This document shows, one piece after another, positions 20,257 through 31,254 of a DNA stretch of 64,000 nt. A program made the position numbers and the translations under genes. The DNA comes from Austropuccinia psidii (Eukaryota; Basidiomycota; Pucciniomycetes; Pucciniales; Sphaerophragmiaceae). Below the pieces are notes generated by a model. That model was given only the letters and a program-made list of their open reading frames with translations. It had not been told where the DNA came from and ran no database searches. The stretch is from positions 45,847,967-45,911,966 of the forward strand of contig JALGQZ010000009.1 of NCBI GenBank assembly GCA_023105745.1, written 5' to 3'. Position 1 is the stretch's first letter, and the number at the start of each line of letters is the position of its first letter.

Positions 20257-22926
20257 TCAAACTCTTGAGGTATTTGAGCCAGGTTTGTCAGAATACGAAG
20301 TGTGGAAATAATTGACAAGATCTTGGAAGTTGCCAAGGTTGGAAGAAGGCTCCCAGGTAGTTCTTTTGGGGTCTTCATTAAATATTTTCAACTCCAGAAG
20401 GTACCATAATATACCTCTCTTGAGCTTTGAGTTCAGAGCCTGAGCCACTTCCCATTCCTCTTGCTCTTCAACTATGACTGGTGGTGGTGGCAATTGATGT
20501 CAATTTGGTATAGTTGATTGCTTCACTGGTTCTAAAACAGACACATGGGAGACAAGGACAACTGACTTCCATTGTTGAGGCAACTTGAGGTGATATGCAT
20601 GGCTTCCAATCTTCTTCAGGGTTTCAAACAGTCCCAACCATCTTTATGAGAATTTCTTGGTGGGTCTCGTTGTCTTGATGCTCTTGGAAGCTAGCCATAC
20701 TTTGTCCCCAGGTTGGAAATCAGGTTGAATTTCCCAATTTCTATCTGCATACTTCTTAAAATGCCTTATTTCTGACTATAATTCTCCTTGGACAGCTTTC
20801 TGTACTAATTGCAGTTTTGTTGATACCCTTTCAGCAGGTGTATCTTGAGAGATGTGAATTGATTCAAAGCTGGGATTACTTCCATAAATGGTGAAAAAAG
20901 GTGGATGTTTTGTTTATGAATGTTCTGCATTATTCTAGGAAAATTCAGCCAGAGGGAGCCAGGTGTTCCAGTCATATTGATGGTAACTGACATACATCCA
21001 AAGGCACCGTTCTAGAATAGAATTTACCCTCTCTGTCTGTCCATCTTTTTGAGGGTGAAAGGCAGCTCAAAACTATTTTAATATCTTGAGCTGCTGGGAT
21101 AATTAATTCCAAAATGATGAAACAAATAAAGAACTTCTATCACTAACAATACTGATTGGAAGACCCTGTTTGGAAAAGACATGATTAATCAAGATTTGAG
21201 CTAACTCCAAAGCACTAATTGTTGAATAAGTTGTAATAAAGATTATAATTTTTAAGAATCTGTCTAAAACTACTAAAATTGAATCAAAGCTTCTTGAGAG
21301 AGCCAATTGAGTGATAAAGTCCATTGATAAAGAATTTCAAGGACCAGATGGAATTTGGAGAGGCTTGATTAATCCAACCTTCTTATGGTTAATGTTTTTG
21401 TTTCTTGAACATTTCTGGCATGAGGACACATAGTCCTTGATATTTTGATTCATGCCAGATCAATAAAAATCTCCTTGATGTGCTTGAGGCTCTTCTCCTG
21501 TCCAGGATAGCCAGCCAACGGTGAATCATGATGCTTTCAAAGGATATCTAATTGAAGTTCATGATTGCTTGAGATTACGAATCCATGTTTCAATAATAAC
21601 AATTTGGCTTGATGCTCAAGAGAATAATCTGAGACTGATTCACCTCTTGCTAATTTCTTGAGGATTTCCTCTGCTCTTTGTGCTGCCATACTGCCTTCTG
21701 AATTTGATCCACTATATCTGAGAGAACTTCAGCTTTGATTGAAAGTAATCTTGAATATTGATTTCAGTTTGCTTGAAAACTTGATGAAAGTTTTGAGGAT
21801 TTTTTCCAATGAAGTCCACCCCCCTCTCTGGGACACATCCTCCAAACATTATAAGGGATGTGGTAAAGTGGCCAGTCATCCTGGGTGGTAAGTAATAGTG
21901 ATGTGGAATTTAGAGAGAAAATATTGCCAATGGGCTTCACAAGAAGTAAGAACTTTGGAAGAAATAAGATATTGAAGGGAAGAGTAGTCTTTCAAGACTT
22001 CAAAATGATAAGAAAGAGAACAAAGAAAGGCTCTCCAGTGCCTGAGAGCCCAAACTATTCCAAGTAATTTCTTTTCATGAATTCCATAGTTGAGCTCAGC
22101 TGGGAGGAGCTTGCAACTATAAATTGCAATGGGATGCTTTCCTAAGTCATTGACCTGACTCAGTGCAGAAACCAAGGAATAATCAGAAGCATCAGTCTCT
22201 ACAATGTTTTGTAGAGAAGGATTGAAATGGGATAGGATAGGAGCAGTGGTGAACACTTCTTTGAGTATTTAAAGCTTACTAAGGGCTTCCTCATTGTAGA
22301 TAAAGGGAGAATCTTTTTCAATGAGGGAAATGAGAGGAGATATTTTTATGGAAGAATTTTTAATGAAAGGACTATAGAAGTTGGCAAAGCCAAGTAAATA
22401 TTGAAGTGCCTTTCTTTTCTTGGGCTGGGGCCAATTGAGGTTTTGCTGAACGTTGAAAGAATCCATCTTGAAGGCATCACTTGAAAAAACATAGGCCAAG
22501 TCTCACACACTTGACACATGGAATACACACTTTGAGGATTTAGCAAACAAATTATTGTCCCTCAGTACTTGGAGGACAGAGGCCACATGTTTCACATGTT
22601 ACTCCTCAGAACTAGAGAAGCTGATAAGATCATCTAAGTAGATTACAACAAAAATATGAAAGAAATCTGCAAAGATAACATTCACAAGATTATGGAATGA
22701 AGAAGGAGCATTTGTCAAGCCAAATAGCATAACCAGATATTCATAACTACCATATTCAGTTCTGAAGGCAGTTAAGTGCTCATCCCCCTCTTTGATTCTC
22801 AAAAGATTATAAGCATCACACAAATCTATATTGGAGAAGATAGTAGAACCGTTAAAGACAGTAAGGAGATGATTCATTGGGGGAACAGGATACCTGTTCT
22901 TCCTAGTGAAAGTGTCAATTTTGTGG
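20257..22926 (-). pseudogene. E4 RT, RNase H, integrase and chromodomain, many stops
   Basis: The pieces are: RT from KIDTFTRKNRYPVPP (22926) with VVIYLDDLISF (catalytic YLDD kept) at 22877-22599; the RT connection 22499-22269; RNase H 22256-21876 ([18 protein letters not shown]); integrase 21324-21103 ([30 protein letters not shown]); GPF region and chromodomain 20493-20257 (EEWEVAQALNSKL, TTWEPSSNL). The frame is interrupted more than ten times. It is much older than E5 by the number of changes. Confidence 0.82.
22922..22926. other. Target site duplication of E5, left copy (TGTGG)
   Basis: The five bases before the left LTR are repeated at 32982-32986 after the right LTR. Both lie in the E4 RT coding sequence. 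Confidence 0.93.
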
Positions 22927-24645
22927 TGTCACAGGGGCTCTTGGAAGAAGAGGGCCTGGCACTCAGGAATCAAGAACTCACTTGGAGGGCTCCAAAGATA
23001 AAAGAATAATAAGAATGGATTTCTTTAAGAAAGAATAAGGGGAAAACAAGTATGCCAAAAGATGAGATAAGAAAAGATGAAGCCAATGGCCAAAGATAAT
23101 AAAGAAGCCAAAAGCCAAGAAGCCAACCAAGTGAATTCTCAATTCACTGTTTCAACCTGCCAGAAAAGGAAATGGAATTAGTATAAGGATATGACCACCA
23201 ATATCCACTGGACAGGCGAGGAAATAAAAGAAAAGGGTGCTGAATGACTGACTTAAGATTATCAGTATTAACTTTAATAAGGTAAAAGAAAATAAGGATA
23301 AAAATAAATCCACTATATTAATTAACTGGGGAAAAAGTCCCCAGGTGCTGAAAGGTGGCCAGTATATGTGAAAAGCTGAAAAGTTGATCCTGGAAGGTGG
23401 ATCAATGACTGTATTGTCCGAATCGGGAAATACAGTTCTGGCCATCTTGAAATTTGAACTGTGTGATGGAATTCCCACAGTGGAATAAGAAGTGGCCCAA
23501 TTGGGCCAAGGCCATACAGGTTGATTGAATAAGGCCTGTACGGATGAATTGGGTTGTCCAAAGAGTATTGAATACTTGATGTCTTGACAACTGATTGAAT
23601 TTTGTAATACCTCTTGAGAATTGACCTTAGAATAATCCTGAATGAATTGTACCAACCCAACTCCTGCAGATACAGGTGGTTGGGATCCTTGAATGATCTT
23701 CTGAATTACCGCCATGGAATTGCCAGACTGATAAGCTGAAAAGTCCTCCTTCGAAATGGGCGTTGGATTTATGGACCTTGAAATGGAAAGGTGGAATTGG
23801 GTCCTGAAAACGTCACCATTGGATTGCTGAGTAAAAATGGTGCATAATGGTATATAATACCATATATGCACCACACCTGCAATCTTGAGTACGGAGTACA
23901 TGAAGGAAAAGGGAGGAATTCCCCTTAAGTTGAGGGAAATGCTTTTTGAGATGATTTGGTGGCCTCTGGTGGTTGCCGGAGGCCATGACGGTGAAGTTGG
24001 TCCATGGTGGTCCAGGGCCAAAAGTGGGTCCTACGGGATTTATGGCCAAAATGGGTCCAAGGTGTTTTTGGTCCAATTTGGGTCCAAGGGATTGGTGGCC
24101 AAAAATGGCTCAGGTGGGCCCAATTGTGGTTTCGGACCCACCTGGCCTTGGGGGCTAGGTGGCTGCCCCGTTTGGCCCCTTTTGGCCTCATTGGATTAGG
24201 CCAAAAGGGGCCTAATCCGCCTACGGACCGTACGGACCGCGGACCGTAGAAGCCGTGGGGGACCTAAATGGCCCAAAAAGGCCATTTAGGCCAAAACCCC
24301 CATAATGAAAGGGGTGGCCAGGAAACCAATGAAGGTGGCCATGGGGCCTGGAAGCCCCTGGAAGACAAAGGGACCCCCAGGCCCAAAAACAGTGATGGTG
24401 GCCTGGGGGTTGGTGAGGTGGAAATTGGCCAAGAGGGCCAATGACGCAGGATATGGCCTGAGGCCATAAAGGATGATGGGGGCCATAAGTGGCCAATGGA
24501 ATGGGTTATGGCATAAGAGCCATGGAACACCCAAAAGGGGTCAATTGGCCATAATTGATATGACATGGCCAATTGGCCCCAACTTGGCTCCAGGTTGGAT
24601 TGCCGCCGCCATCAAGGAGGAGGGTCAAAATACGTGGTTGTGACA
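22927..24645 (-). repeat. E5 3' LTR (left, 1719 bp)
   Basis: The plus strand begins TGTCACAGGGG and ends GGTTGTGACA. It contains two perfect inverted repeats at 24193-24218 and 24263-24290, and CGGACCG words between them. It has a 19-bp segment (GGATGATGGGGGCCATAAG class) that LTR-R lacks. A 289-codon ORF (24021-23152) lies entirely inside the LTR and is not considered a gene. Confidence 0.92.
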
Positions 24646-25444
24646 GTACCCCCCTACCTTGAATGGTGAGCTCCTGAGCACCAAGATAAGGTAGAGGCCT
24701 GTTGAGGCTAATGAGACGGATTTGACGTAAGGATTCCAGAGGTATTGAATCTTGAAAAGAAGAATTGAACTGATAAGCTTGTTGGCATATGAATTGCGGT
24801 TGACTTGATCTTCTCTTGACATTTGGCTTTGACAAAGTTGAAGACATGATTTGACGTAAGGATTTTGGCGTTAAAGAGTTATAAGAAAAGAAATTTTGAA
24901 AAAATATAAAGAGTAAAAGAGAAAAGGAAACAGATATAAAGAGAGGAACAGAAAAAATAAAGAAAATGAAATTTGAGGAGGAATCCAATCTTCATCACGG
25001 ATTACGACAATTGATTTTGAAAGTGACCAAGGACCTGGATAAAAGAATTTGATGCCAGGTGCTCACAGAGTGGCCAAGGTGATGTTTTGACAGATTGTAG
25101 ACCCCTCAGGGAAGTGCACACCAGAAGAGGAACTTACTTTGAGTAGTTGCCACTCCCGCCAGTGCCATAAATGAGAAACTCTTGATAAATGAATGTGTTG
25201 AAAGAATAAAGTCTTGGGAAGGAGAATAAAAAGGAATGGTCCATTTTCCCAAGTGTAAATGGCCATAAATTTGGAATTCGGATGTTGAAAGCCGGGCCAG
25301 AAGGTCTGTGTCCAAATTGAAAAGTGCTCACAGAGTGGCCAAGGTGATGCTTACAACAAGGAAGAGTAGAATACCCCTAACGGTGCATACCAGGAGTGGG
25401 ACTTACTTTTGGTAATTCCTCTCCCCACCAAGCACCATAAAAAT
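24646..25444 (-). other. E5 3' noncoding region and polypurine tract
   Basis: There is no gene between the pol stop and the LTR. Two related modules lie at 25324-25441 and 25059-25171, each with GTAAGT, a TGCAC box, AGGGGT and CACCTTGGCCACTCTGTGAGCAC-type ends. The polypurine tract on the minus strand is AAGGTAGGGGGGTAC (24646-24660). Confidence 0.7.
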
Positions 25445-27418
25445 TCAAGCCATTGAAGAATTGGGTCCTGGCTTGTCAGGATATAACGAATGAAAATCTT
25501 TGACAAGTTCAGGACAATTCTTGAGGTTTTCAGCTGGTTCCCATGTGGATCTTTCTGAATCTTGACTGAAACCTTTCCATTCCACCAGATACCATAATTT
25601 TCTTCTCTTGAGCTTTGAATCCAATACTTGAGAGACTTCCCATTCCTCTTCTTCTTCAATAATGATTGGAGGAGGAGGCTCTTGATGCCGATTTGGGATT
25701 GTTGATGTCTTGACTGGTTCCAAGAGTGAGATATGGAAGACTGGGTGGATGGATTTCCATTGAGATGGAAGCTTGAGGTGGTAAGCATGAGTACTGACTT
25801 TCTTCAAGATTGGAAAGGGACCCAACCATCTTTCAGACAGTTTCTTGGTGGGTCTAGTTGATTTGATATTCTTGGAAGAAAGCCATACCATGTCACCAGG
25901 ATTGAAAACAGGTGGACTTGCTCTACTTTTATCTGCATACCTCTTAAACCGGTTTATGGCGATTTCAAGTTCTCTCTTGACATCTTGCTGTACTGATTGG
26001 ATTTTTGTTGATAACTTTCCAGCAGGGGTATCTTGAGTGATGTGAACTGAATCAAATTGTGGATCTCTTCCATAAACAGTGAAAAACGGTGATTGCTTGG
26101 TTGAAGAGTGATCAGAATTATTGTAGGCAAATTCAGCCAGAGGGAGCCAGGTGTTCCAATCATCTTGATGATAGCTGACGTACATCCGAAGATACTGTTC
26201 TAGTATCTGATTTACCCTCTCTGTCTGTCCATCAGTTTCTGGATGGTAAGCAGTTGACAAGTCTCTTGAAATCTTGAGCTGCTGACAAAGATTGGTCCAG
26301 AAGGAAGAAACAAAAAGTGAACCTCTATCACTGACAATGCTTGATGGGAGGCCATGCTTTGAGAAGATATTCTTGATGAATAAATGGGCCAAATCCAAAG
26401 AAGTTATTGAAGACATTGTTGGAATAAAAACCGCCATTTTTGAGAATCTGTCCACTATGACAAGAATTGAGTCAAAAGAATTGGACAGGGGCAGTTGAGT
26501 GATGAAATCCATTGAGAGACAAATCCAAGGACCATTTGGAATTGGAAGAGGTTTGAGGAGTCCAAACTTCTTATGGTGGATATTCTTGTTTCTTGAACAC
26601 TGTTGACAGGATGATACATAATCCTTAATGAATTGAGTCATGCCGGACCAGTGGAAATCCCGCTTGACAAGTTTGAGAGTCTTCTCTTGGCCAGGGTGTC
26701 CAGCTAGAGGAGAGTCATGACGCTTTTGAAGAATGCTGAGTTGAATTGTGGAGTCATTTGGGACTACCACCCGATCTTTGAAGAGAAGGAGTTGGGAGGA
26801 GGAATCAAGAGAATAATCTTGGACAGATTTACCTTTACCCAAATCTTGAAGGATACTTCTGTACTGAGGATCTTGCCATAATTTCTTCTGAATTGACTCA
26901 ATCAAATTTGAAAAAGAATCCACCTTGACTGTGAAAAACTTTGAGGGTTGAACTTCATCTTGCTTAATGAGTTGTTGAAAATTCATTGGATTCTTGCTGA
27001 TGAAATCCTCCCCCCTCTCCGGATAGACGTCGTCCCGACGTGATAAGGCATCTGGAAGAGTTGCTAGGCGGCCAGGGCGGTAAGTGATTGAAAAATGAAA
27101 TTCAGATAAGAATTCGGCCCAACGGGCTTGACGGCGAGTAAGGATCTTTGATGTCATAAAGTACTGAAGAGAAGAATGATCGGTGAGAACTTCAAAAGGA
27201 GAGGACAGAGAAAGAAGAAAAGCCCTCCAGCGCTTGAGAGCCCAGACTATACCAAGGAGTTCCTTGTCATGAATTTCATAGTTGAGTTCTGCTGGAATAA
27301 GCTTGCGGCTGTCAAATGCAATGGGATGTTTTCCTGAGTCAGAGACCTGACTCAGTACAGCACCCAAAGCATAATCGGATGCATCGGTCTCTACAATGGT
27401 GGGTAGAGAAGGATTGAG
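25445..27418 (-). CDS. E5 pol part 2: RNase H, integrase, chromodomain
   Basis: The frame continues pol after a one-base deletion. Residues are counted from the first Met at 27367 (640 codons). RNase H starts before it ([15 protein letters not shown]). The integrase zinc domain has [10 protein letters not shown] and CQQC (about 225-265). The core has [10 protein letters not shown] (Asp about 285), [10 protein letters not shown] (Asp about 347) and TDGQTERVN (Glu 35 residues after the second Asp). The [10 protein letters not shown] module is near 515. The chromodomain spans about 577-632 ([31 protein letters not shown]). It inserts element DNA, probably guided to chromatin by the chromodomain. 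It ends PNSSMA. Confidence 0.9.
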   Translation of the reverse strand, partial: LNPSLPTIVETDASDYALGAVLSQVSDSGKHPIAFDSRKLIPAELNYEIHDKELLGIVWALKRWRAFLLSLSSPFEVLTDHSSLQYFMTSKILTRRQARWAEFLSEFHFSITYRPGRLATLPDALSRRDDVYPERGEDFISKNPMNFQQLIKQDEVQPSKFFTVKVDSFSNLIESIQKKLWQDPQYRSILQDLGKGKSVQDYSLDSSSQLLLFKDRVVVPNDSTIQLSILQKRHDSPLAGHPGQEKTLKLVKRDFHWSGMTQFIKDYVSSCQQCSRNKNIHHKKFGLLKPLPIPNGPWICLSMDFITQLPLSNSFDSILVIVDRFSKMAVFIPTMSSITSLDLAHLFIKNIFSKHGLPSSIVSDRGSLFVSSFWTNLCQQLKISRDLSTAYHPETDGQTERVNQILEQYLRMYVSYHQDDWNTWLPLAEFAYNNSDHSSTKQSPFFTVYGRDPQFDSVHITQDTPAGKLSTKIQSVQQDVKRELEIAINRFKRYADKSRASPPVFNPGDMVWLSSKNIKSTRPTKKLSERWLGPFPILKKVSTHAYHLKLPSQWKSIHPVFHISLLEPVKTSTIPNRHQEPPPPIIIEEEEEWEVSQVLDSKLKRRKLWYLVEWKGFSQDSERSTWEPAENLKNCPELVKDFHSLYPDKPGPNSSMA

Positions 27419-29145
27419 TGGGAAAGGATTGGAGCGGTAGTGAAGGCCTCTTTGAGTTGATGAAACTGGCTAAGAGCTTCCTCATTGAGGGGGAAACAGG
27501 AATCTTTCTTGAGGAAACTGGTGAGTGAACTGATTTTCTTTGAATAATTCTTGATGAAACGGCGGTAGAAGTTGGCAAAGCCAAGGAAGGATTGAAGAGC
27601 CTTGAGGTTTCTTGGAGGAGGCCAATTAAGGATCTGCTGGACTTTTGCTTGGTCCATCTTGAGGCCTTCAGAAGAAACAACATAACCAAGATATTCTACA
27701 CTAGAAACATGAAAAAGGCATTTAGAAGCCTTGGCAAAAAGGTTATTGGCTTTGAGTCTGGAAAGAACAGTGGACACATGGGTGACATGTTCTTCCTCAG
27801 ATTTGGAAAAGACCATAATGTCATCCAAATAAACCACAACAAAAACATCAAGAAGATCTTGGAATATATCATTGACAAGATTCTGAAAAGAGGCAGGGGC
27901 ATTGGTGAGCCCAAATGGCATAACCAAGTACTCAAAACTGCCATATTTAGTTCTGAAGCATGTCAGATGTTCATCACCCTCCTTGATTCTGAGCAGGTTA
28001 TATGCACCACGCAAATCAATCTTGGAGAAGATAGAAGAACCATTAAAGACATTAAGAAGCTGGTTCATAGGAGGAACAGGATATTTGTTCTTCCTAGTGA
28101 CAGCATTGAGTTTGCGGTAATCAACACACAAACGGAGGCCACCATCTTTCTTTTTAACAAAGAGGACAGGTGCTCCTGTTGAGGAGGAGCTTGGCCGGAT
28201 GAAACCTTTCTCTACATTCTCTGAAATGTAGGCCCTGAGTGTATCTGACTCTTGTTTGGATAAAGAGTAGATCACCCCAACTGGAGGTAGAGACCCCTCC
28301 AGTTCGATATGATGATCACAGGCACGGTGAGGAGGAAGTTTCTCTGCTTTCACCTTGGAGAATACATCCAAGTATTGGTGATAAACAGAGGGAACAACCT
28401 TCATCACGGTTTCTACTTCTTCTGGCTCTTCCTCTTCATCCCACAACTCCTCCAGGGAGTCATGATAAGATGAAGGAGGAAGGTCCATATTCCCAAAGAA
28501 GAGATGAAGTGAAGATACAGAATTATCTTCCCCAACATCTTGAATCTCTTTGAAGACTTCATCTCCAGATGATGGTAATGACAGATGGGAATTAAGGGAA
28601 GGAATATGGACAGAAGATGGAACTGATGGTGTTCTAGAATCACCAACCAGAGCTGCACATGATTTGGCAGAGGAAGAGTCATTACGGAAGGAATTGGAAG
28701 GATCAGAATAGTCCTTTTGATCAGTATTAAAGGTGATCAGCCCTTGCCTCCAATCAATAGAAGGATTAAAATGATTGAGAAAGTCAAAGCCCAATATGAG
28801 GTCTTCTCCCTTGGGAGTATCAATGACTAAAAAATCCCATTCAAAGCTTGGGAAGGAAGGGAGCTCAACCATATATTTAGTATGGTGAGTCACAAATAAG
28901 GAAGGGGACTCAGAGGAGTCCAAAATGATAAGAGGAATCTTCTCTGGAAGTTCTGACGTAGTCAATGAATACTTGTGAACAAACTGCTTTGCAATGAATG
29001 AGTGTGTAGCACCAGAATCAATGAGAATACTGTAAAAAACATCAGAAAGAGAAGAGAAAACAAAAAATTTAAGAGAATTCTTGACACCAGTATTCAGAAT
29101 GCACAATTGTGCTCTGGAAGGAAAACTGTGAAGACCATTGAACAC
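27391..29145 (-). CDS. E5 pol part 1: protease and reverse transcriptase
   Basis: The frame opens in -1 relation to gag. It has the retroviral-type protease active site [16 protein letters not shown] near residue 45, a second hydrophobic strand ([11 protein letters not shown]), then [36 protein letters not shown], the catalytic [14 protein letters not shown], and the thumb [13 protein letters not shown]. The Met at 29145 is only the first Met; the fusion from gag would enter at 29165. The frame is lost at 27417-27420, where one A is missing in comparison with E4 and the expected motif PILSHFNPSL. Without that lesion it would run to 25445. Confidence 0.9.
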   Translation of the reverse strand: MFNGLHSFPSRAQLCILNTGVKNSLKFFVFSSLSDVFYSILIDSGATHSFIAKQFVHKYSLTTSELPEKIPLIILDSSESPSLFVTHHTKYMVELPSFPSFEWDFLVIDTPKGEDLILGFDFLNHFNPSIDWRQGLITFNTDQKDYSDPSNSFRNDSSSAKSCAALVGDSRTPSVPSSVHIPSLNSHLSLPSSGDEVFKEIQDVGEDNSVSSLHLFFGNMDLPPSSYHDSLEELWDEEEEPEEVETVMKVVPSVYHQYLDVFSKVKAEKLPPHRACDHHIELEGSLPPVGVIYSLSKQESDTLRAYISENVEKGFIRPSSSSTGAPVLFVKKKDGGLRLCVDYRKLNAVTRKNKYPVPPMNQLLNVFNGSSIFSKIDLRGAYNLLRIKEGDEHLTCFRTKYGSFEYLVMPFGLTNAPASFQNLVNDIFQDLLDVFVVVYLDDIMVFSKSEEEHVTHVSTVLSRLKANNLFAKASKCLFHVSSVEYLGYVVSSEGLKMDQAKVQQILNWPPPRNLKALQSFLGFANFYRRFIKNYSKKISSLTSFLKKDSCFPLNEEALSQFHQLKEAFTTAPILSHSILLYPPL

Positions 29146-29172
29146 AACATGATCTTCACTCAGGCTTTTCCC
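29128..29172 (-). promoter_or_regulatory. Candidate -1 ribosomal frameshift signal in E5
   Basis: On the minus strand the heptamer G-GGA-AAA (29166-29172) lies in the gag frame. After a 6-nt spacer GCCTGA, which holds the gag stop, comes an 11-bp stem (GTGAAGATCAT with ATGGTCTTCAC, one T-G pair) with a 10-nt loop. Slipping back one base joins gag to the pol frame. E4 keeps the heptamer, spacer and stem with paired changes. Confidence 0.7.
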
Positions 29173-30497
29173 TGGCTGGGAAAACTGCCTGACGGTTGGG
29201 TAAGCTTGTTTTGAGGCCTTTTGACACAGGACTCAAGACTATGCTTCCCACCACAATAGGTACACAACCCCTCCTTGATTCTTCTTTCCTTTTCAGAACC
29301 TTTCAACTTGAAGTCCTTATTCAACAATGAAGAATGGGGCTTGTCCCGCTTTTGAGAATGAAATTTCTTCTTTGGTCTTGAACTTGAAGAAACTTGATGA
29401 TGAGAAGAGTGAGACTTTGAGGCTTCAGGCTTCTTCTCTTGATGATGATTCTTTTCCTTCTGCCTCTCATGGTACCTGGTATCAAGTTCCAGGCTGACGT
29501 CCATTAAGTCTTGAAGAGAATCAATGTTTGAAGGATGGGAGGCCAATTGATCCAGAATCCTGGAGGCCAAACCCTTCCTGAAATGATGAATAAGAGCCCT
29601 TTCACCCCAATCCCCAATTCTTGAAACCAAACTCCTGAAATCGGCAATGTACAAAGCAACATGCCCACCTTCTTTCATCCTAAGGCCATCCAATTCAGCT
29701 TCTGCTTTTCTAACTTCATTTGGGTCTCCAAATAAAGTGAACAATTGGGATTCAAATAATGGCCAGGAATTGAGGAGATAATTTGAGTCTTGATTATTGA
29801 GGTTGGATAAATAAGGCTCAATCCATTTTGCAGCCCTGCCAACTAAGAATGAAGTGGCATAAAGAACCTTCTTTCTGTCTTGAGAGAAGTTTGCCGGGTC
29901 ATTATGAAAGATGAGTTGGCAAGACTGAATAAAGCTTCTGACTTTGAAGGGCTGAGTCCCATCAAAGCATTCTGGAGCCTTCATAGAGGGAGTCTTGAAG
30001 GCTGGTGGTCTTGATAATTCAGAAGAAGAAGCTGCTTGCAGATTGGCCATAATCTGAGTCATTTGCTGCATAATGGCCAATAAAGACGGTTCAGACTGAT
30101 GAGAGGCAGGCTGATCAGACTGGGCTAGAGTTGGTCCTCTGGTGCCCTCAGATGCTCCCACAGGAGCAGGAGCAGCCTCAGTGCCATTAGACTCTTCCTC
30201 TTCCACAGAATTCTCCTCCTCCTCTTCACCATCTTCACCTTGAACCTTGGGACTGGTTCTTGAAAATCCCGGGAATCCGCCAACCACTCCTGATAAAGAC
30301 ATTGACCTTCTTGGCCCTCTTCCTTCCTTCCTGGATGGTGCTGCTCCTTCCATAATGGGTCCTCTGTCCAATCTGGCCCTCAGTTGAGAAACTGCTGGGG
30401 TACCGTCAAGAGGAGCCCTTTGAGTTGGAGTCAGAACAGCTTGAGTTCTGGCCTGAGATCTAGTCTGTCTTGCTGGAGGTGAATGTTGAACTGGCAT
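29160..30497 (-). CDS. E5 gag (445 codons)
   Basis: I chose the start [11 protein letters not shown] at 30497, because E4 (MPVQHSPTAK) and E6 (MPIQQSPPSK) start at the same place. An upstream Met at 30566 is not conserved. The order is a basic Arg/Ser-rich N-terminus, an acidic stretch ([15 protein letters not shown]), a coiled-coil-like [16 protein letters not shown], and the capsid ([62 protein letters not shown]). A Lys-rich linker and a zinc knuckle [13 protein letters not shown] (CX2CX3HX4C) follow, ending FPSQGKA. Gag forms the particle shell and packages RNA. The stop is directly behind the slip site. Confidence 0.9.
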   Translation of the reverse strand: MPVQHSPPARQTRSQARTQAVLTPTQRAPLDGTPAVSQLRARLDRGPIMEGAAPSRKEGRGPRRSMSLSGVVGGFPGFSRTSPKVQGEDGEEEEENSVEEEESNGTEAAPAPVGASEGTRGPTLAQSDQPASHQSEPSLLAIMQQMTQIMANLQAASSSELSRPPAFKTPSMKAPECFDGTQPFKVRSFIQSCQLIFHNDPANFSQDRKKVLYATSFLVGRAAKWIEPYLSNLNNQDSNYLLNSWPLFESQLFTLFGDPNEVRKAEAELDGLRMKEGGHVALYIADFRSLVSRIGDWGERALIHHFRKGLASRILDQLASHPSNIDSLQDLMDVSLELDTRYHERQKEKNHHQEKKPEASKSHSSHHQVSSSSRPKKKFHSQKRDKPHSSLLNKDFKLKGSEKERRIKEGLCTYCGGKHSLESCVKRPQNKLTQPSGSFPSQGKA

Positions 30498-31254
30498 GAT
30501 TTCAGGGATAAACAACCAAAACAAATGAAATAAAATCAAAATTTTCTTGAAGTACAAAATCAACAATCAAATCTTGAGGAAATTGGATAATCAATGAATC
30601 AAAATTCTCCAAATACGTCAATCAATCAAATCAAATGAGTCTTGAAGTAAAAATCAATATCAATGAGAATCTTGAAGTCAATAAAAACAATCAATCAAAC
30701 AATCAAAATCAAATCAAATCAAAATCTTGCAGAAAAAATCAATCAATCAAAATGAATTCTTGAGTCAAAATCAATTTATGTCAAAAATCTTGATGTGAAT
30801 AATCAGCAAAATCAATAAAGTCTTCAGGTCAGTCAATTATCTTGAGGTCAATTTCAATTATGTCAAATTAGTCAATCAAAACAATTTTCAAGTGAATTCT
30901 TCCAAAAAATCAAAAATTCTTGAGGAATAAATCAAAGTGAATCCTGATATGAAGAACGTGTCTGAATAACCTGATGAATAACTTGAGAAGCAAAGATAAA
31001 AATGCCTGAATTATGGATAAAAATAGATTGATTAAGATTGAGAATGAGATTGAAAAGATAACAGAAATTAAAAAATAGGTCAGCTTTCAATTTTCAGAAT
31101 GAAGAATGAATGAGGGAAAATTGAGAGGTGACGAAGAATCATAAGATCATAAAACGTCAAAGAATCATAATTTTGATGAAATGAATGAATGAATTTAAAA
31201 TATAAGAATAAAAGAATGAATGAATGAAGAAGAATTATGAGTTAATTAATATAA
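30498..31254 (-). other. E5 5' leader, low complexity
   Basis: An untranslated leader between the primer site and gag. It is dominated on the sense strand by TTGATT, GATTGATT and CTTGA words, imperfectly repeated. No ORF is convincing. E4 and E6 have the same kind of leader. Confidence 0.65.
31240..31253 (-). other. E5 self-complementary primer site
   Basis: One base after the 5' LTR the sense strand reads TATATTAATTAACT. This is the exact reverse complement of AGTTAATTAATATA inside the LTR (31642-31655). No TGG of a tRNA primer site is present. It is consistent with Tf1-type self-priming. Confidence 0.55.

Larger units (their letters stand above)
19640..22926 (-). mobile_element. E4 (3' half): old family B chromovirus
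   Basis: The C-terminal two thirds of pol and the 3' noncoding region of a degenerate family B copy. Its 5' half is at 32982-36739, and E5 lies between. Joining the halves across E5 with one copy of TGTGG restores the RT segment VDYH followed by KIDTFTRKNRYPVPP. No 3' LTR is seen; the copy fades out near 19640. Confidence 0.85.

Noticed and set aside
19635..20378. 247-codon ORF in the E4 3' region
   Set aside because: A hydrophobic shadow frame over the chromodomain end and the noncoding region; the chromodomain is in another frame (20493-20257).
23152..24021. 289-codon minus-strand ORF, almost identical to one at 31480-32349
   Set aside because: Both lie inside the two LTRs of E5. Their identity reflects recent LTR duplication at insertion, not protein conservation, and no domain is recognisable.
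30590..31230. Repeated AATCAATCAA words as a CRISPR-like or telomeric array
   Set aside because: Units are irregular, without spacers of constant length, and occur at the same place in every family B leader.
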